DNA of 64,000 nt from Cytobacillus sp. FSL H8-0458 (GTDB taxonomy: Bacteria > Bacillota > Bacilli > Bacillales > Cytobacillaceae). Position 1 is the stretch's first letter, and every line of letters begins with the position of its first letter. A model generated the notes under the pieces. The model did not search any database. It had not been told where the DNA came from and saw nothing but the letters and a program-made list of their open reading frames with translations. Position numbers and translations under genes: made by a program. The stretch is taken from assembly GCF_038002165.1 (NCBI RefSeq), contig NZ_JBBOBR010000002.1, forward strand, positions 310,001 to 374,000, in the 5' to 3' direction. Of this stretch, positions 37,314 to 46,237 are shown in pieces.

Positions 37314-38984
37314 ATGAAACTTTCAAAACTCATTTCTAGTTTCACTGTTGCCGCTCTTGTAGGTTCAACTATCGCAAGCACTTCCGTCTTTGCGGAGTCA
37401 AATCCTCCTCTTGACAGGGAGCAAAAAAGGCTCCAAATTATTAATCAGCTTGAACAGCGAAACACATCGGATTCAGTTAAAGCCTCTTCTCTTCAGGAAC
37501 AAACTTCAGCTGAGATCCAGTACAATGAATACATTGATGCTTATGAGATCCATGAATTTTCTTTTTCTACTGATGGCGGAAACTTCTCTTGGGATCTTGT
37601 ATCGCAAGAAGATGTTGATATATTTATTTACGGATATGATAATGATGAACTAATCGATCCTGCAGAGTACTCTTCCTTTGAACTTCCAGCAGGTGATTAT
37701 GCTATAGTCGCAATGGGTTTGAGTGAACATCCTGTCGAATATGACTTTTGGCTTGAGGGGGAATTTTCCGGTGTACCTGATAATACCTTGCCGGAATTAA
37801 TCATTAATAATCCTGTGGATCATGAATTTCGTCTAAGCAAGGGTTCCTCTCCTATATTAAAAGTCTCAGGAGAAACGAGAAATTCAGATTATGTAAGAAT
37901 TTATAGTAATCTTAGAGAATATGAGGTATATCCCGGGTCATTTCATGAAGAGATCGAATTGGGCAAGGGGTTCAATACGGTTTCCTTTTATGCTGTAAAT
38001 TCCGAAGGAAATTCAATCACTTCTTTTTATAATATTACCTTTCCAGGCGTTAGCCGAATCTATGGAAAAGATCGTTATTATGTATCGGGGAATGTAAGCA
38101 GTACACTGGATTATTGGGGATACAACAGCGGAACAATTATTATTACACGAGGAGATTTATTCCCGGATGCTTTGTCAGGCGGACCGCTTGCAAGCTTTGA
38201 AGCAGCTCCGATCATGCTGACACAGACAAATAAACTTCCGGATAAAATTAAAGATAAAATCACTGACTATGGTGCTGAAAGGGCAATAATCCTGGGTGGG
38301 ACAGGTTCAGTCTCAACTCAAGTAGAATCACAGCTAAGGCAGCTTGGAGTAAATGACATTGAGCGCATTGGCGGAAAGGACCGGTATGTGGTGTCTTCCA
38401 GTATTGCGGAGCAAGTTTCTTCTTATATGGAATCTGATACGGCAATAATTGCTAGCGGGGAAGTTTTCCCTGATGCACTTTCTGCTTCTACAATTGCAGG
38501 AATAGCAGGAATGCCCATTCTGCTGGTGAAATCCCAGGAGATTCCAAGCTCCATTCAAACGTTCATAAAGAACCATCCTGAAATTACTAATTTTATTATT
38601 GTGGGCGGTCCTGCAACTGTTAAAGATCCTGTTTCATTAAAACTCAAAGAGCTGCGCAAAGGTGCAAGCGTGCAAAGGATTGGTGGAAAAGACCGTTACG
38701 AGGTTTCCATTAATGTAGCAAAACACGCGATGGAAAACTATGGAATGAGTTTAAGTACAATTGCCTTTGCAAGAGGCGATCTATTCCCTGACGCCTTATC
38801 CGGGGCACCACTAGCCAACTTCTTCTATGCCCCTATCTTGTTGACCAGAACTGATAGGGTTGAAGATAAGGTTAATACTTTCCTAACCAGTAATCGAAGT
38901 CAGCTCGAGCATATGTATCTAATTGGTGATGTTGGGTCTATTTCTCCGAATACTGAAACTCAATTGTATAATTTAATACGCTAA
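37314..38984 (+). CDS. Surface protein with PPC-like domain, beta-sandwich domain and CWB2 modules
   Basis: Secreted 556-aa protein with no recognised enzyme domain. Signal peptide 1-27 (ending SVFAES). Residues about 68-155 look like a bacterial pre-peptidase C-terminal domain (FSWDLVSQEDVDIFIYGYD, LPAGDYAIVAMG). Residues about 160-245 look like an Ig-like fold (INNPVDHEFRLSKG). Three CWB2 modules occupy about 248-556, here at the C-terminal end. Module motifs are PIMLT, PILLV and PILLT. TAAGGAG lies 9 bases before ATG. It is the only CWB2 gene on the plus strand. It may be an adhesin or a wall-bound structural protein. Confidence 0.85.
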   Translation: MKLSKLISSFTVAALVGSTIASTSVFAESNPPLDREQKRLQIINQLEQRNTSDSVKASSLQEQTSAEIQYNEYIDAYEIHEFSFSTDGGNFSWDLVSQEDVDIFIYGYDNDELIDPAEYSSFELPAGDYAIVAMGLSEHPVEYDFWLEGEFSGVPDNTLPELIINNPVDHEFRLSKGSSPILKVSGETRNSDYVRIYSNLREYEVYPGSFHEEIELGKGFNTVSFYAVNSEGNSITSFYNITFPGVSRIYGKDRYYVSGNVSSTLDYWGYNSGTIIITRGDLFPDALSGGPLASFEAAPIMLTQTNKLPDKIKDKITDYGAERAIILGGTGSVSTQVESQLRQLGVNDIERIGGKDRYVVSSSIAEQVSSYMESDTAIIASGEVFPDALSASTIAGIAGMPILLVKSQEIPSSIQTFIKNHPEITNFIIVGGPATVKDPVSLKLKELRKGASVQRIGGKDRYEVSINVAKHAMENYGMSLSTIAFARGDLFPDALSGAPLANFFYAPILLTRTDRVEDKVNTFLTSNRSQLEHMYLIGDVGSISPNTETQLYNLIR

Positions 38985-39040
38985 TTAAACAAGCATCGGA
39001 GGGGGCAATAAAATAAATAGAATTTATAAGATACTTCATA

Positions 39041-39075
39041 AAGGGAAGCCACGTTTCGTGGCTCCCCCTTTATTT
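39041..39075 (+). terminator. Terminator of the PPC-CWB2 gene
   Basis: AAGGGAAGCCACG pairs with CGTGGCTCCCCCTT around a 3-base loop, followed by TATTTC on the plus strand. Confidence 0.75.
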
Positions 39076-39221
39076 CTAATAGAATAGTATTTTCTTCAAG
39101 TCTTTTCTCCTTTCAGTTCCTTTGAACAGGAATATGTTAATCAGCTAAAGGTGACCAGAAGATTTCAAGAAAATACTATTTTTGTACCGTTTTTATTGAT
39201 TTTAATATATTTTAACCTCTT

Positions 39222-39440
39222 TTATTCTGCAGAAGATATTCTACTATAGACCTTAAATAGATTCTCCAAGCATTCTTTTTTTATTCTTTCATGGCAAATG
39301 AAATCGTTTCGAATTTCGTATTCCAGCTGTGCAGCGATATTGAATAGTTGCTTCTCGTTAACATCATTTATTTGTTTTTTTGCTAGGTAATTCCCAATCT
39401 TTCGTTCAAAGTACTCTACTGATCCAAATATTGCACTCAA
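39222..39440 (-). CDS. Small hypothetical protein (72 aa)
   Basis: Not recognised. A strong GGAGGAG site lies 6 bases before a TTG start, which supports translation. The product (MSAIFGSVEYFERKIG...) is charged, predicted helical, lacks membrane segments or a signal peptide, and has a single Cys. It stands alone between convergent and divergent non-coding stretches, and nothing nearby hints at a role. Confidence 0.6.
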   Translation of the reverse strand: MSAIFGSVEYFERKIGNYLAKKQINDVNEKQLFNIAAQLEYEIRNDFICHERIKKECLENLFKVYSRISSAE

Positions 39441-39803
39441 TTTAATCTCCTCCTTATAATTTCTTCTCGACTATTTAGCAGTTTCCCTATCATTTACTAA
39501 ACAAACCAATTATTCAACAAACTTATAATCACTTAGGTATTAAAGTTTTAAACAATCAGCACTATTGTACTGATACCAAACAACTATATACTTAAACAAT
39601 TTTCGATTAATTTATCACATTCCTTTCTTTTTATTTTGAGACAGGAACAATTATCCTTAATAACCAATTTTAGTTTGCTTTATTAATGTCCAGCTAAGTT
39701 TTTGTTAAAGTTATTTTACAATAGAGATATAGAGAAACCTTTCGTTTATGATGTAAAAGGAATTCAAGCAGGTCCAATTCATAAACGCAAGGATGTGAGA
39801 TTT
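39441..39803. other. Intergenic, upstream of the acyltransferase
   Basis: About 360 bp of AT-rich DNA with presumed promoters for the genes on both sides. The frame of the acyltransferase stays open to a TTG at 39702, but no ribosome site supports that start. No other structure seen. Confidence 0.5.
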
Positions 39804-40916
39804 ATGAGTAATACTCGAGAACACATATCTGAGATTCACATGTTACGGGCAATAGGTTGCTTATTTGTTGTTGCTGTCCATGTTTCAGGATCCTTTTATT
39901 ATGCCCATGGTGAAAAATTTAATGAAATTACATTATTTATAAATCAAATCAGCCGCTTTGGAACATCAATGTTTGCACTTATAAGCGGTTTTCTTCTTTT
40001 TTATCAAACCCGTTTTAAAGGCTTTAATCTTAATCGATTTGTGAAAAGCCGTTTTACAAAGATTGGTTTGCCCTTCCTCTTTTGGAGTGTTTTCTATTCC
40101 TTGTTTACGTATTTTGTACTTGGCGTAAATCCTCTTGTCTCAGGGGAAATGCAGTTCTTAACCAACTTCATTTTCGGTAATGCGTATTACCATTTATACT
40201 TTATGTCGATTGTTTTTCAATTTTATTTATTGTTTCCGCTCTTACAGGTCTTTAAATCAAAAATGATTTGGCCAGTTCTGCTTGTCTGCTCGGTATTTAT
40301 TAACTATTATTTTGTAAAATCATTCAATCCCGGACTTTTTGAAGGGATCTTGGGGAACATTCTTAATCAGAGGGCATTTCTGCCAAGCTGGATTTTCTAT
40401 TTTATTTTTGGGGGGTTCCTGGCATACTTTTGGGAGCCGCTTTATGCCTTCTCTAAAAAATACAAATACCTTTTAGGCATTGCCGTATTAATCATCACTG
40501 CTGTCGCAGTACGGGAATACAAAACAGTTGGGTCTACGCCATCCAATAGGGTAACTAACATGATTAATATTCCGATCATTACCTTATTCGTAATTGGTAT
40601 TGGAGCTCAAATTCAAAATGTTAAATGGCTAAACAGCTTTTTTACCCGGATTGGAACATTATCAATGGCCATCTATTTGGTACATCCATTTGTTCTTTAT
40701 AGTTTTATCCAAATTGCCCCGGACTTTGTCTGGAAAACATCTCTTTTCCCATTCGTCTTTGGAGCCATTCTTTTGGGCTCCATTGCAATAGTAAAGGTTA
40801 TGCAATTATTGCCGCTTAATCACTATATATTAACGGTACCTGGAGCTAAGAAGCAGCAGATGAATCATCTTCCTGGAAAGCCTGCTACTATGAGAATTAA
40901 TTCTAATCTTCAGTAA
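39804..40916 (+). CDS. Membrane acyltransferase, Acyltransferase_3 family
   Basis: Polytopic protein of about 370 aa with roughly ten hydrophobic segments. The family motif is at the start: EIHMLRAIGCLFVVAVHVSG, containing the R-x10-H catalytic arrangement (HVSG). Such enzymes O-acetylate or otherwise acylate exported polysaccharides, teichoic acids or lipids. ATG at 39804 fits the normal start of the family just before the first helix, with a weak AGGATG site. A strong terminator follows. It may decorate one of the polymers made by the island, but it is a separate unit, and the family has many substrates. Confidence 0.87.
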   Translation: MSNTREHISEIHMLRAIGCLFVVAVHVSGSFYYAHGEKFNEITLFINQISRFGTSMFALISGFLLFYQTRFKGFNLNRFVKSRFTKIGLPFLFWSVFYSLFTYFVLGVNPLVSGEMQFLTNFIFGNAYYHLYFMSIVFQFYLLFPLLQVFKSKMIWPVLLVCSVFINYYFVKSFNPGLFEGILGNILNQRAFLPSWIFYFIFGGFLAYFWEPLYAFSKKYKYLLGIAVLIITAVAVREYKTVGSTPSNRVTNMINIPIITLFVIGIGAQIQNVKWLNSFFTRIGTLSMAIYLVHPFVLYSFIQIAPDFVWKTSLFPFVFGAILLGSIAIVKVMQLLPLNHYILTVPGAKKQQMNHLPGKPATMRINSNLQ

Positions 40917-40920
40917 TTAG

Positions 40921-40974
40921 AAATCAACAGCCCGAGCTATCACTTGAGAGTGCTCGGGCTGTTTGTTGATTTTA
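40921..40974 (+). terminator. Terminator of the acyltransferase gene
   Basis: AACAGCCCGAGC pairs with GCTCGGGCTGTT. The stem extends with ATCAACA/TGTTGAT and ends in TTTT. It starts 5 bases past the stop codon. Confidence 0.88.
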
Positions 40975-41093
40975 AACGCAATTAGAATAGAACTATTTAA
41001 TGGCTTATATACTCTTTCCAATATAATCGGCAGAATTTAACGTTATTCGATTTATCTCTTTTCAAAAATGTTTTGCCACATGATACTATTTAA

Positions 41094-41246
41094 ATTGGGA
41101 ATGAAATCTTTATAAATAAATATGCTCTTCTGGAAACATATATAACGGGTCTGGGAAATGAAGATGAATTTTTTGTAGTTGGAACAATGGATCCTCTGGC
41201 CGAGACTTTCAAACAGCACATTCAAGAGAATCACAGTCCTTGGTAA
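41094..41246 (+). pseudogene. Unidentified gene remnant
   Basis: An open frame of about 50 codons with no start codon, reading like real protein (NKYALLETYITGLG, FFVVGTMDPLAETF) and ending in a normal stop. It follows a TAA at 41091. It is probably the 3' end of a lost gene. Family not recognised. Confidence 0.4.
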
Positions 41247-41293
41247 CCATTGCCCATTACTATTATAATGAAGAAAAAGGCGTGTAATTTCTT

Positions 41294-41770
41294 ATGTTTA
41301 AAGGTAATTCTATCGTTCTGGTTTTCACAGTCATTTTGGTTTTGTTTATGATAGTTGTTTCTATAGAATCAACTATCATCCGGATTCTCTTGATCATACT
41401 TTCAATTGTTTTCTTACTGCCCGGTTCGAGGAAAACGTTATTTACAAACCAAATGTTCTTTAGGAAGGTAAAGGTATCATTGTATACTTCGTTAATTATA
41501 ACTGGTGGATTATATATAACGAAACTCCCATCTATACTTAGCCTTTTTCCAGAAGTAGCTGCTACTGTTTACTTCACTTTATTTGGAATTTTAATTTACG
41601 GTCTTCCAGCCTCTATGATTGCTGAGTTAGTTTCTAATAGGACTCCTGTTAAGCGTGCTTTATTTTCTGGCATAATCCATATAGGGTTTGGGCTACTGGC
41701 ATTTTTTCTTTCTTCTTTCTCTTCTTTCGGAGTTATAGCATCTATTTGTTCAGTCATTTTTTTGCCCTAG
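41294..41770 (+). CDS. Hypothetical membrane protein (158 aa)
   Basis: Not recognised. The 158-aa product has about five hydrophobic segments (for example IVLVFTVILVLFMIVVSI and IIHIGFGLLAFFLSSF) with few charged loops. A weak AAGGCG site lies upstream of ATG. It is a lone plus-strand gene ending shortly before the terminator of the peptide/regulator unit that converges on it. No catalytic motif is seen. Confidence 0.6.
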   Translation: MFKGNSIVLVFTVILVLFMIVVSIESTIIRILLIILSIVFLLPGSRKTLFTNQMFFRKVKVSLYTSLIITGGLYITKLPSILSLFPEVAATVYFTLFGILIYGLPASMIAELVSNRTPVKRALFSGIIHIGFGLLAFFLSSFSSFGVIASICSVIFLP

Positions 41771-41943
41771 ATGAAATTAATAGAAAAAAGGGTTGAATTA
41801 GCTTAAATAAAGAATTTCGATTTTCCATAATCCTTCTCAGCTTGGAGCTGTCTTTAATATGGATAACCTACACTTCGGAAGATTCTTTATAACACATTCA
41901 ACTTAAGCTCCTAGGAATACCTTTTAAAGTTGCATAAAAAAAT

Positions 41944-42010
41944 CCCCTTCAAGTAACATTCTTTACTCCATGGTGAACATGAAGATTTTTTGAATGTATA
42001 CTTAAAGGGG
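41944..42010 (-). terminator. Terminator of the regulator/peptide unit
   Basis: On the minus strand CCCCTTTAAGTATACATTC pairs, with small bulges, with GAATGTTACTTGAAGGGG, followed by ATTTTTTT. It lies 46 bases past the peptide stop codon. Confidence 0.75.
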
Positions 42011-42055
42011 GCAAAGACAACTTTTTAGCATTTTAATAGAAAGCTCAAAATATCA

Positions 42056-42286
42056 TTAATGCTCAGAAGGAATCCCCATTGTTGAATATGCCGGACTGTG
42101 TTCTGAAGGAATACCAGCTAATTCAATTGTTTTGCCAACACTATGTTCTGATGGAATGCCGGCTAACTCTACAGGCTTGACAACACTATGCTCTGAGGGA
42201 ATTCCAGCCTCCTGGTTCCCTGCGAAAGATGCTCCAGCCCCAATTACCCCTAATGCCAATGCTCCGGCTAAAATTAATTTTTTCAC
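42056..42286 (-). CDS. Secreted peptide precursor with four GIPSEH copies
   Basis: A 76-aa pre-protein: basic start MKK, hydrophobic core, likely signal-peptidase site after GASFA, then a short mature part made almost wholly of a repeat. Copies are AGIPSEHSVVKPVEL, AGIPSEHSVGKTIEL, AGIPSEHSPAYSTM and a final GIPSEH at the very C-terminus. It starts with GTG behind GAGAGGAG and lies 46 bp downstream of an HTH-TPR regulator on the same strand. Such pairs (NprR-NprX, PlcR-PapR, Rap-Phr, AimR-AimP) are quorum-sensing cassettes where a short peptide is exported, trimmed, re-imported and bound by the TPR domain. I infer GIPSEH(S) is the signal. No cysteine or bacteriocin features are seen. Confidence 0.8.
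   Translation of the reverse strand: MKKLILAGALALGVIGAGASFAGNQEAGIPSEHSVVKPVELAGIPSEHSVGKTIELAGIPSEHSPAYSTMGIPSEH
42059..42205 (-). repeat. Four hexapeptide-coding repeats
   Basis: Copies encoding GIPSEH at 42188-42205, 42143-42160, 42098-42115 and 42059-42076, at 45, 45 and 39 base steps. All four Gly codons (GGA, GGC, GGT, GGG) and three Pro codons are used, so the peptide is kept while the DNA varies. Confidence 0.95.
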
Positions 42287-42332
42287 GACATTGACTCCTC
42301 TCTCATTCTTAATTTATTGAATTATTTATATA

Positions 42333-43220
42333 TTAACACCGATTGAGTAATTTTTCCATTTCTGATTCGACAATTTGGATAAATTTATCATTTTTTTGCA
42401 GCTGCAGGATATAAATAGCTTTTTGAAGAAACTCGATTCCCTTTTCTTTATTGCCAAGTTTTATATGATTCTCTCCGCTTTGATAGTGCAGATTGGCAAA
42501 CAAATATTGGATTTCTTCATGTATGCAAATATCAATTCCCTTTTGGCAATATACAAGGGATTCCTGGAATTCCCCTACCTCTGTCAAGGCCTGGGATAAC
42601 CCAAATAGGATCCTGACTTTCCCTCTGCTTTCAAGGATATGCGGCAGCTTTTCCAAATCATTAAGTGCCTTTTTGAACATCGATATGGATTCCTGATAGA
42701 GATTCATATCTTTATATAAAATAGCGATGCTTGCTAATATTTCGACTTCTCTTTCCGATAAGTTGACTCTTTTTTCATTTGTAAGATCCAAAGCGCCGTG
42801 CAATATTTGGATCGCTTTATCAAAATCATTTTCAAGATAAAAAACACAGATCCCCTGGTGCCAGACCAGGAATTGCTTCAGCATGACAGGCTGAAAAAGG
42901 GGATTATCCAGTTCCTTTTGAACAATTTCATAGATGGCCTTATAATTCCAATTCCGCTTGTGCTTATTAATAATTTGCATAACAGCTGTAGAATAATTTA
43001 TGGTAGACTTCGAGGCAATATTAAAGAAGTACGTAAGATCAATATTCATTTTATTTGCTAATTGATTCAGCGTTTCCAGACTTGGATACGCTTTCTCTCT
43101 CTCAAAAGAAATAAGCTCTTCCTCAGAACATATGCCCTCTGCCAGTTCCTTAACACTTAACCCTTTATACTGACGAAAAGATTGTAAGCTGTCGCCAATT
43201 AAATACTCACTTAAATTCAT
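42333..43220 (-). CDS. HTH-TPR transcriptional regulator (RRNPP/PlcR-NprR type)
   Basis: Cytoplasmic regulator of 295 aa with an N-terminal Xre-type helix-turn-helix (about 1-65, FRQYKGLSVKELAEGIC) and tetratricopeptide repeats over about 75-290 (for example EVEILASIAILYKDMNLYQESI and LHYQSGENHIKLGNKEKGIEFL). This is the layout of RRNPP regulators, whose TPR part binds a re-imported peptide. The gene for a repeat-bearing secreted peptide lies 46 bp downstream, and a shared terminator follows, so they are likely co-transcribed. Target genes are unknown. A paralogue is encoded at 44050 on the other strand. Confidence 0.85.
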   Translation of the reverse strand: MNLSEYLIGDSLQSFRQYKGLSVKELAEGICSEEELISFEREKAYPSLETLNQLANKMNIDLTYFFNIASKSTINYSTAVMQIINKHKRNWNYKAIYEIVQKELDNPLFQPVMLKQFLVWHQGICVFYLENDFDKAIQILHGALDLTNEKRVNLSEREVEILASIAILYKDMNLYQESISMFKKALNDLEKLPHILESRGKVRILFGLSQALTEVGEFQESLVYCQKGIDICIHEEIQYLFANLHYQSGENHIKLGNKEKGIEFLQKAIYILQLQKNDKFIQIVESEMEKLLNRC

Positions 43221-43567
43221 CAGCTTTCCCTCACTTAGTATGATTAATAGTATTATTTTACCACAAAAGGTATAATATCGTTTAATAAAGTTTCAGGAGT
43301 GTTCAGGAACTGTATCAGCTATATGCTGTTTGTGATGAGCCTGCTTTAAAGTGGTACTGAGATGCAGAAAAATATTTTTGCAGCTACTTTAAAAATAGCC
43401 CCACTATATTATTATTCGATGTTTCCAGCAAATATCCTTTCATTAATTAAAAATTTTATAAATGAATGACTGCCTTCAAAGTGCAGCCTGTTTTATCCAA
43501 TCTAAAATAAAAACCCTTCTATAAAAGGGTTATGTAAACATCCATATTCTGTGTCTAGTTGATTTCG
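43221..43567. other. Intergenic region upstream of the regulator
   Basis: About 350 bp. It holds the regulator's promoter region (TAAAAT preceded by TGTGG on the minus strand) and the terminator at 43512-43531. No open frame is convincing. Confidence 0.5.
43512..43531 (-). terminator. Small intrinsic terminator
   Basis: AACCCTT pairs with AAGGGTT across 6 bases, followed by TTTATTTTA on the minus strand, 37 bases past the stop of the small gene at 43568. Confidence 0.65.
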
Positions 43568-43801
43568 TTAATTGCCCACGATTTTTCTCAGGTCATTTTC
43601 AATCTCTGAAAGAAGCTGGTTTACACTCATTTCCTTTTCCCCAACTCCGATTTCATAGACTTTTGTAAGCATCTCCAAAAAAAGTTCACTTATCGTTCTG
43701 CTACCCTCATTGTCCAGCAACTTTTTAACTCCTCCAATTTTCCTAGCAATCTTATGACAACATTCTATTTCTTTTTTTATCATTTGACAATATTTTTCCA
43801 A
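43568..43801 (-). CDS. Small hypothetical protein (about 70-77 aa)
   Basis: Not recognised. Predicted helical and charged, with Cys-Cys in the first part (IECCHKIARKIGG) and an acidic middle. The TTG at 43801 has no clear ribosome site; an ATG at 43783 with GGAAA upstream is an alternative start. A terminator follows, which supports a real transcript. It lies between the two HTH-TPR regulator genes, which may be coincidence. Confidence 0.45.
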   Translation of the reverse strand: MEKYCQMIKKEIECCHKIARKIGGVKKLLDNEGSRTISELFLEMLTKVYEIGVGEKEMSVNQLLSEIENDLRKIVGN

Positions 43802-44049
43802 TTAAAAAAATAAAAAGAACCGCTTCCGCATATGGAACCGGCAAAAATTGGAGATTTAAAAGGATGTTACTTCAGATGCAGTTAGGGTTTCCTCCTAAAA
43901 GCAATTCTCATCTTTATTAAAACACTTATATGCAATTTATGTATCATTGATAATTACTCATTTTTCATGAGTTTCAGAGAGAAACCTCTTGTTTATATGG
44001 ATTTTCAATAGTAAATATAACTATAAGAATATTTTTAGGAGGGTAACAT

Positions 44050-44931
44050 TTGGACTTCTCTGCAATTGGAAAAAAAATCAAAGAGTTAAGAAAAGCAGCA
44101 GGTTTTTCCCAAAAAGACCTGGCAAAGGACATATGTACTCAGGCGCAAATCAGCAAAATTGAAAAAGGCGATGTCCTTCCTTTGGCATCCACATTATATT
44201 TTATTTCACAAAGACTGGGGGTTGATATAAATTATTTTTTTGAGCACGGAACTACCCCGAGGCTTGATTATGTGCAGGAGGTCAATAACCAGCTTAGAAT
44301 AGCCAGGCGCAAGCTTGATTACCCTCTCATAAAAGAGATTGTGAAATCCGAAGAAAGGAATCCCCTCTTTACATCAAACAAGAAAAATTTCCAGAACCTC
44401 CTCTGGCATAAAGGAATTTACAAGTATCATGTTGATCACCAGCTCGAGCAGGCACTTTCATTTATCGATAAAGCCATCAATTTGACATTTGAGAAGGTGT
44501 GGAGTGAAAGGGAAATTGAGATTCTAAATAGCAAAGGAATATTACTATATGAAGCAGGAAGATATACGGAAGCCCTTGATGTCTATCTTCAAGCAATGAA
44601 TCATTTAGAGGGAATCCTCTATTTGAATGATGAAACCGTCCGAAGCAGGCTTCTTTATAATACGGCCAAAACCTATACAGACTTAAAGGATTATGATCGC
44701 TCTACCAAGCTCTGCCATGAGGCCATCGAAAGCTGTTTAGGAAAGGACCAGTTATTTCTTTTGGGACATCTGCATTATCATATTGGATTTAATTATGAAC
44801 TCCAGGAACAGTTTGTTTTGGCAAAAAAATATATGGAGCAGGCTCTTGATATTTTCCGTCTCCAGAGAGATGAACGATATAATGACTATATACGTGGTAA
44901 AGTGGCAATTTTCGACAGAAACACCCAATAG
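44050..44931 (+). CDS. HTH-TPR transcriptional regulator, second copy
   Basis: Regulator of 293 aa with an Xre-type helix-turn-helix at 1-65 (IKELRKAAGFSQKDLAKDIC, then AQISKIEKGDVLP) and TPR-like repeats to the end. It parallels the 42333 regulator in length, in the phrase ISQRLGVDINYFFEHGT (compare MNIDLTYFFNIAS) and in repeat spacing, so the two are paralogues. TTG is the start, with TAGGAGG 7 bases upstream. No small secreted-peptide frame is found directly downstream; a LysM hydrolase gene follows after 141 bp. It may respond to the neighbouring peptide, to a distant one, or to none. Confidence 0.82.
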   Translation: MDFSAIGKKIKELRKAAGFSQKDLAKDICTQAQISKIEKGDVLPLASTLYFISQRLGVDINYFFEHGTTPRLDYVQEVNNQLRIARRKLDYPLIKEIVKSEERNPLFTSNKKNFQNLLWHKGIYKYHVDHQLEQALSFIDKAINLTFEKVWSEREIEILNSKGILLYEAGRYTEALDVYLQAMNHLEGILYLNDETVRSRLLYNTAKTYTDLKDYDRSTKLCHEAIESCLGKDQLFLLGHLHYHIGFNYELQEQFVLAKKYMEQALDIFRLQRDERYNDYIRGKVAIFDRNTQ

Positions 44932-45072
44932 TCATCTCAACATAAGTCGACAGTCCTTCATTATTGTAAAATAATAGTTAGTTTTTTGTATAATGATGTA
45001 AAAAAATGATCTTTTTGGACGATATATGTGGTAAAATAGTACAAAAATATGTCCAAGGAGTGATTCGGAAAA

Positions 45073-46140
45073 GTGAAAAAACAGATGGTCACAATTGCTG
45101 CTGCAGCAATGCTCTCTTCTGCCTTTGCCTCTCAGGCTTCCGCCGATACATATACAGTTAAAAAAGGGGATACCCTGTTTCATCTGGCTATTAAATACAA
45201 AACGACTGTTACAGATATTAAAAAAGCCAATAATTTAAGTTCCGATTTTCTATCAATCAATCAAAAACTTGAAATACCAGGGGCAACAGCAGCAGAGAAG
45301 CCTGAATCCAATCAGCCATCAGGCGGCACCACAGCACCTGCACCAGCTAATACAGCTAAAACTTATACCGTTAAAAGCGGAGATACCCTATCTAAAATTG
45401 CCTTAAGTCATAATATTAGTTTAAAAGATTTAATGAGCTGGAATGGCCTTAGCACACACTTGATCTACCCTGGACAAGTCTTTAAGGTTTCAAAATCTGC
45501 TGGCAATACCTCAGGAGATACCCAGGAGCTGGCAGGTTCAGCACCTGCACCGTCAAGCCCTGCAAATGGCGGCAGTTCAGAGGTATATATAGTTAAAAAA
45601 GGGGACACTCTAGGCGGCATTGCTGCTAAGTACAAGACTACTGTTCAGCAGATTAAAGCGTGGAATAAATTAAGCTCTGATTTAATCCTGGTTGGACAAA
45701 AGCTTAACTTAAGTGCAGACAAGGATTCAAATGAATCTGTTTCCAGCGGAAAGCCTGAGAATAATGAGCAGACAAGCGGGGCAGCAGCGTCGGTTTTGGC
45801 TGAAGCCCAGAAGCATGTTGGTGTTCCTTATCAATGGGGCGGCCAAACTCCTTCAGGTTTTGACTGCAGCGGGTTCATTTATTATGTTCTAAAGCAGACA
45901 GGCTCCAAAATGGTACGCTACTCTTCAGAAGGCTACTACAGCCGTTCTTTTTACGTGAATACGCCGCAGCCTGGCGATTTAGTATTTTTTGAGAATACAT
46001 ATAAAAAAGGCATATCACACTTAGGTTTCTATGTAGGAAATAATAAATTTATCCATGCCGGCTCATCAGGCGTTGAAGTCTCCAGTCTGGATAATTCGTA
46101 TTGGAAGAAACATTTTGATGGATTTAAGAGATTTTACTAA
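45073..46140 (+). CDS. LysM-NlpC/P60 peptidoglycan endopeptidase
   Basis: Secreted DL-endopeptidase of 355 aa, related to LytE/CwlS. Signal peptide 1-24 (SQASA). Three LysM glycan-binding modules at about 27-69, 97-139 and 171-213 are separated by Ser/Pro/Ala linkers. The NlpC/P60 domain spans about 240-355, with catalytic Cys265 (FDCSGF) and His316 (ISHLGF). It cuts gamma-D-Glu-diaminopimelate bonds in stem peptides. GTG start with AAGGAG upstream. It is a single gene followed by a terminator. Unlike the other wall enzymes here it uses LysM, not CWB2, for binding. Confidence 0.92.
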   Translation: MKKQMVTIAAAAMLSSAFASQASADTYTVKKGDTLFHLAIKYKTTVTDIKKANNLSSDFLSINQKLEIPGATAAEKPESNQPSGGTTAPAPANTAKTYTVKSGDTLSKIALSHNISLKDLMSWNGLSTHLIYPGQVFKVSKSAGNTSGDTQELAGSAPAPSSPANGGSSEVYIVKKGDTLGGIAAKYKTTVQQIKAWNKLSSDLILVGQKLNLSADKDSNESVSSGKPENNEQTSGAAASVLAEAQKHVGVPYQWGGQTPSGFDCSGFIYYVLKQTGSKMVRYSSEGYYSRSFYVNTPQPGDLVFFENTYKKGISHLGFYVGNNKFIHAGSSGVEVSSLDNSYWKKHFDGFKRFY

Positions 46141-46166
46141 GACACCTTTTTACAGGTGTCTTTTTC
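46139..46166 (+). terminator. Terminator of the LysM hydrolase gene
   Basis: AAGACACCT pairs with AGGTGTCTT, with the TTTTT tail directly after the stem. Confidence 0.85.
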
Positions 46167-46237
46167 CATATTCAGGAAGGAACATACATATATTTTGAAG
46201 AATACTATAAATAGCGGGGTCTAAAGGAGGAGATTAA

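Noticed and set aside
41052-41234. 60-aa minus-strand open frame
   Set aside because: No ribosome site, and the plus strand there holds a more protein-like gene remnant.
42059-42205. CRISPR-like or plain DNA tandem repeat
   Set aside because: The repeat is conserved as amino acids with different codons, lies in a signal-peptide-bearing frame, and lacks CRISPR repeat/spacer lengths or cas genes.
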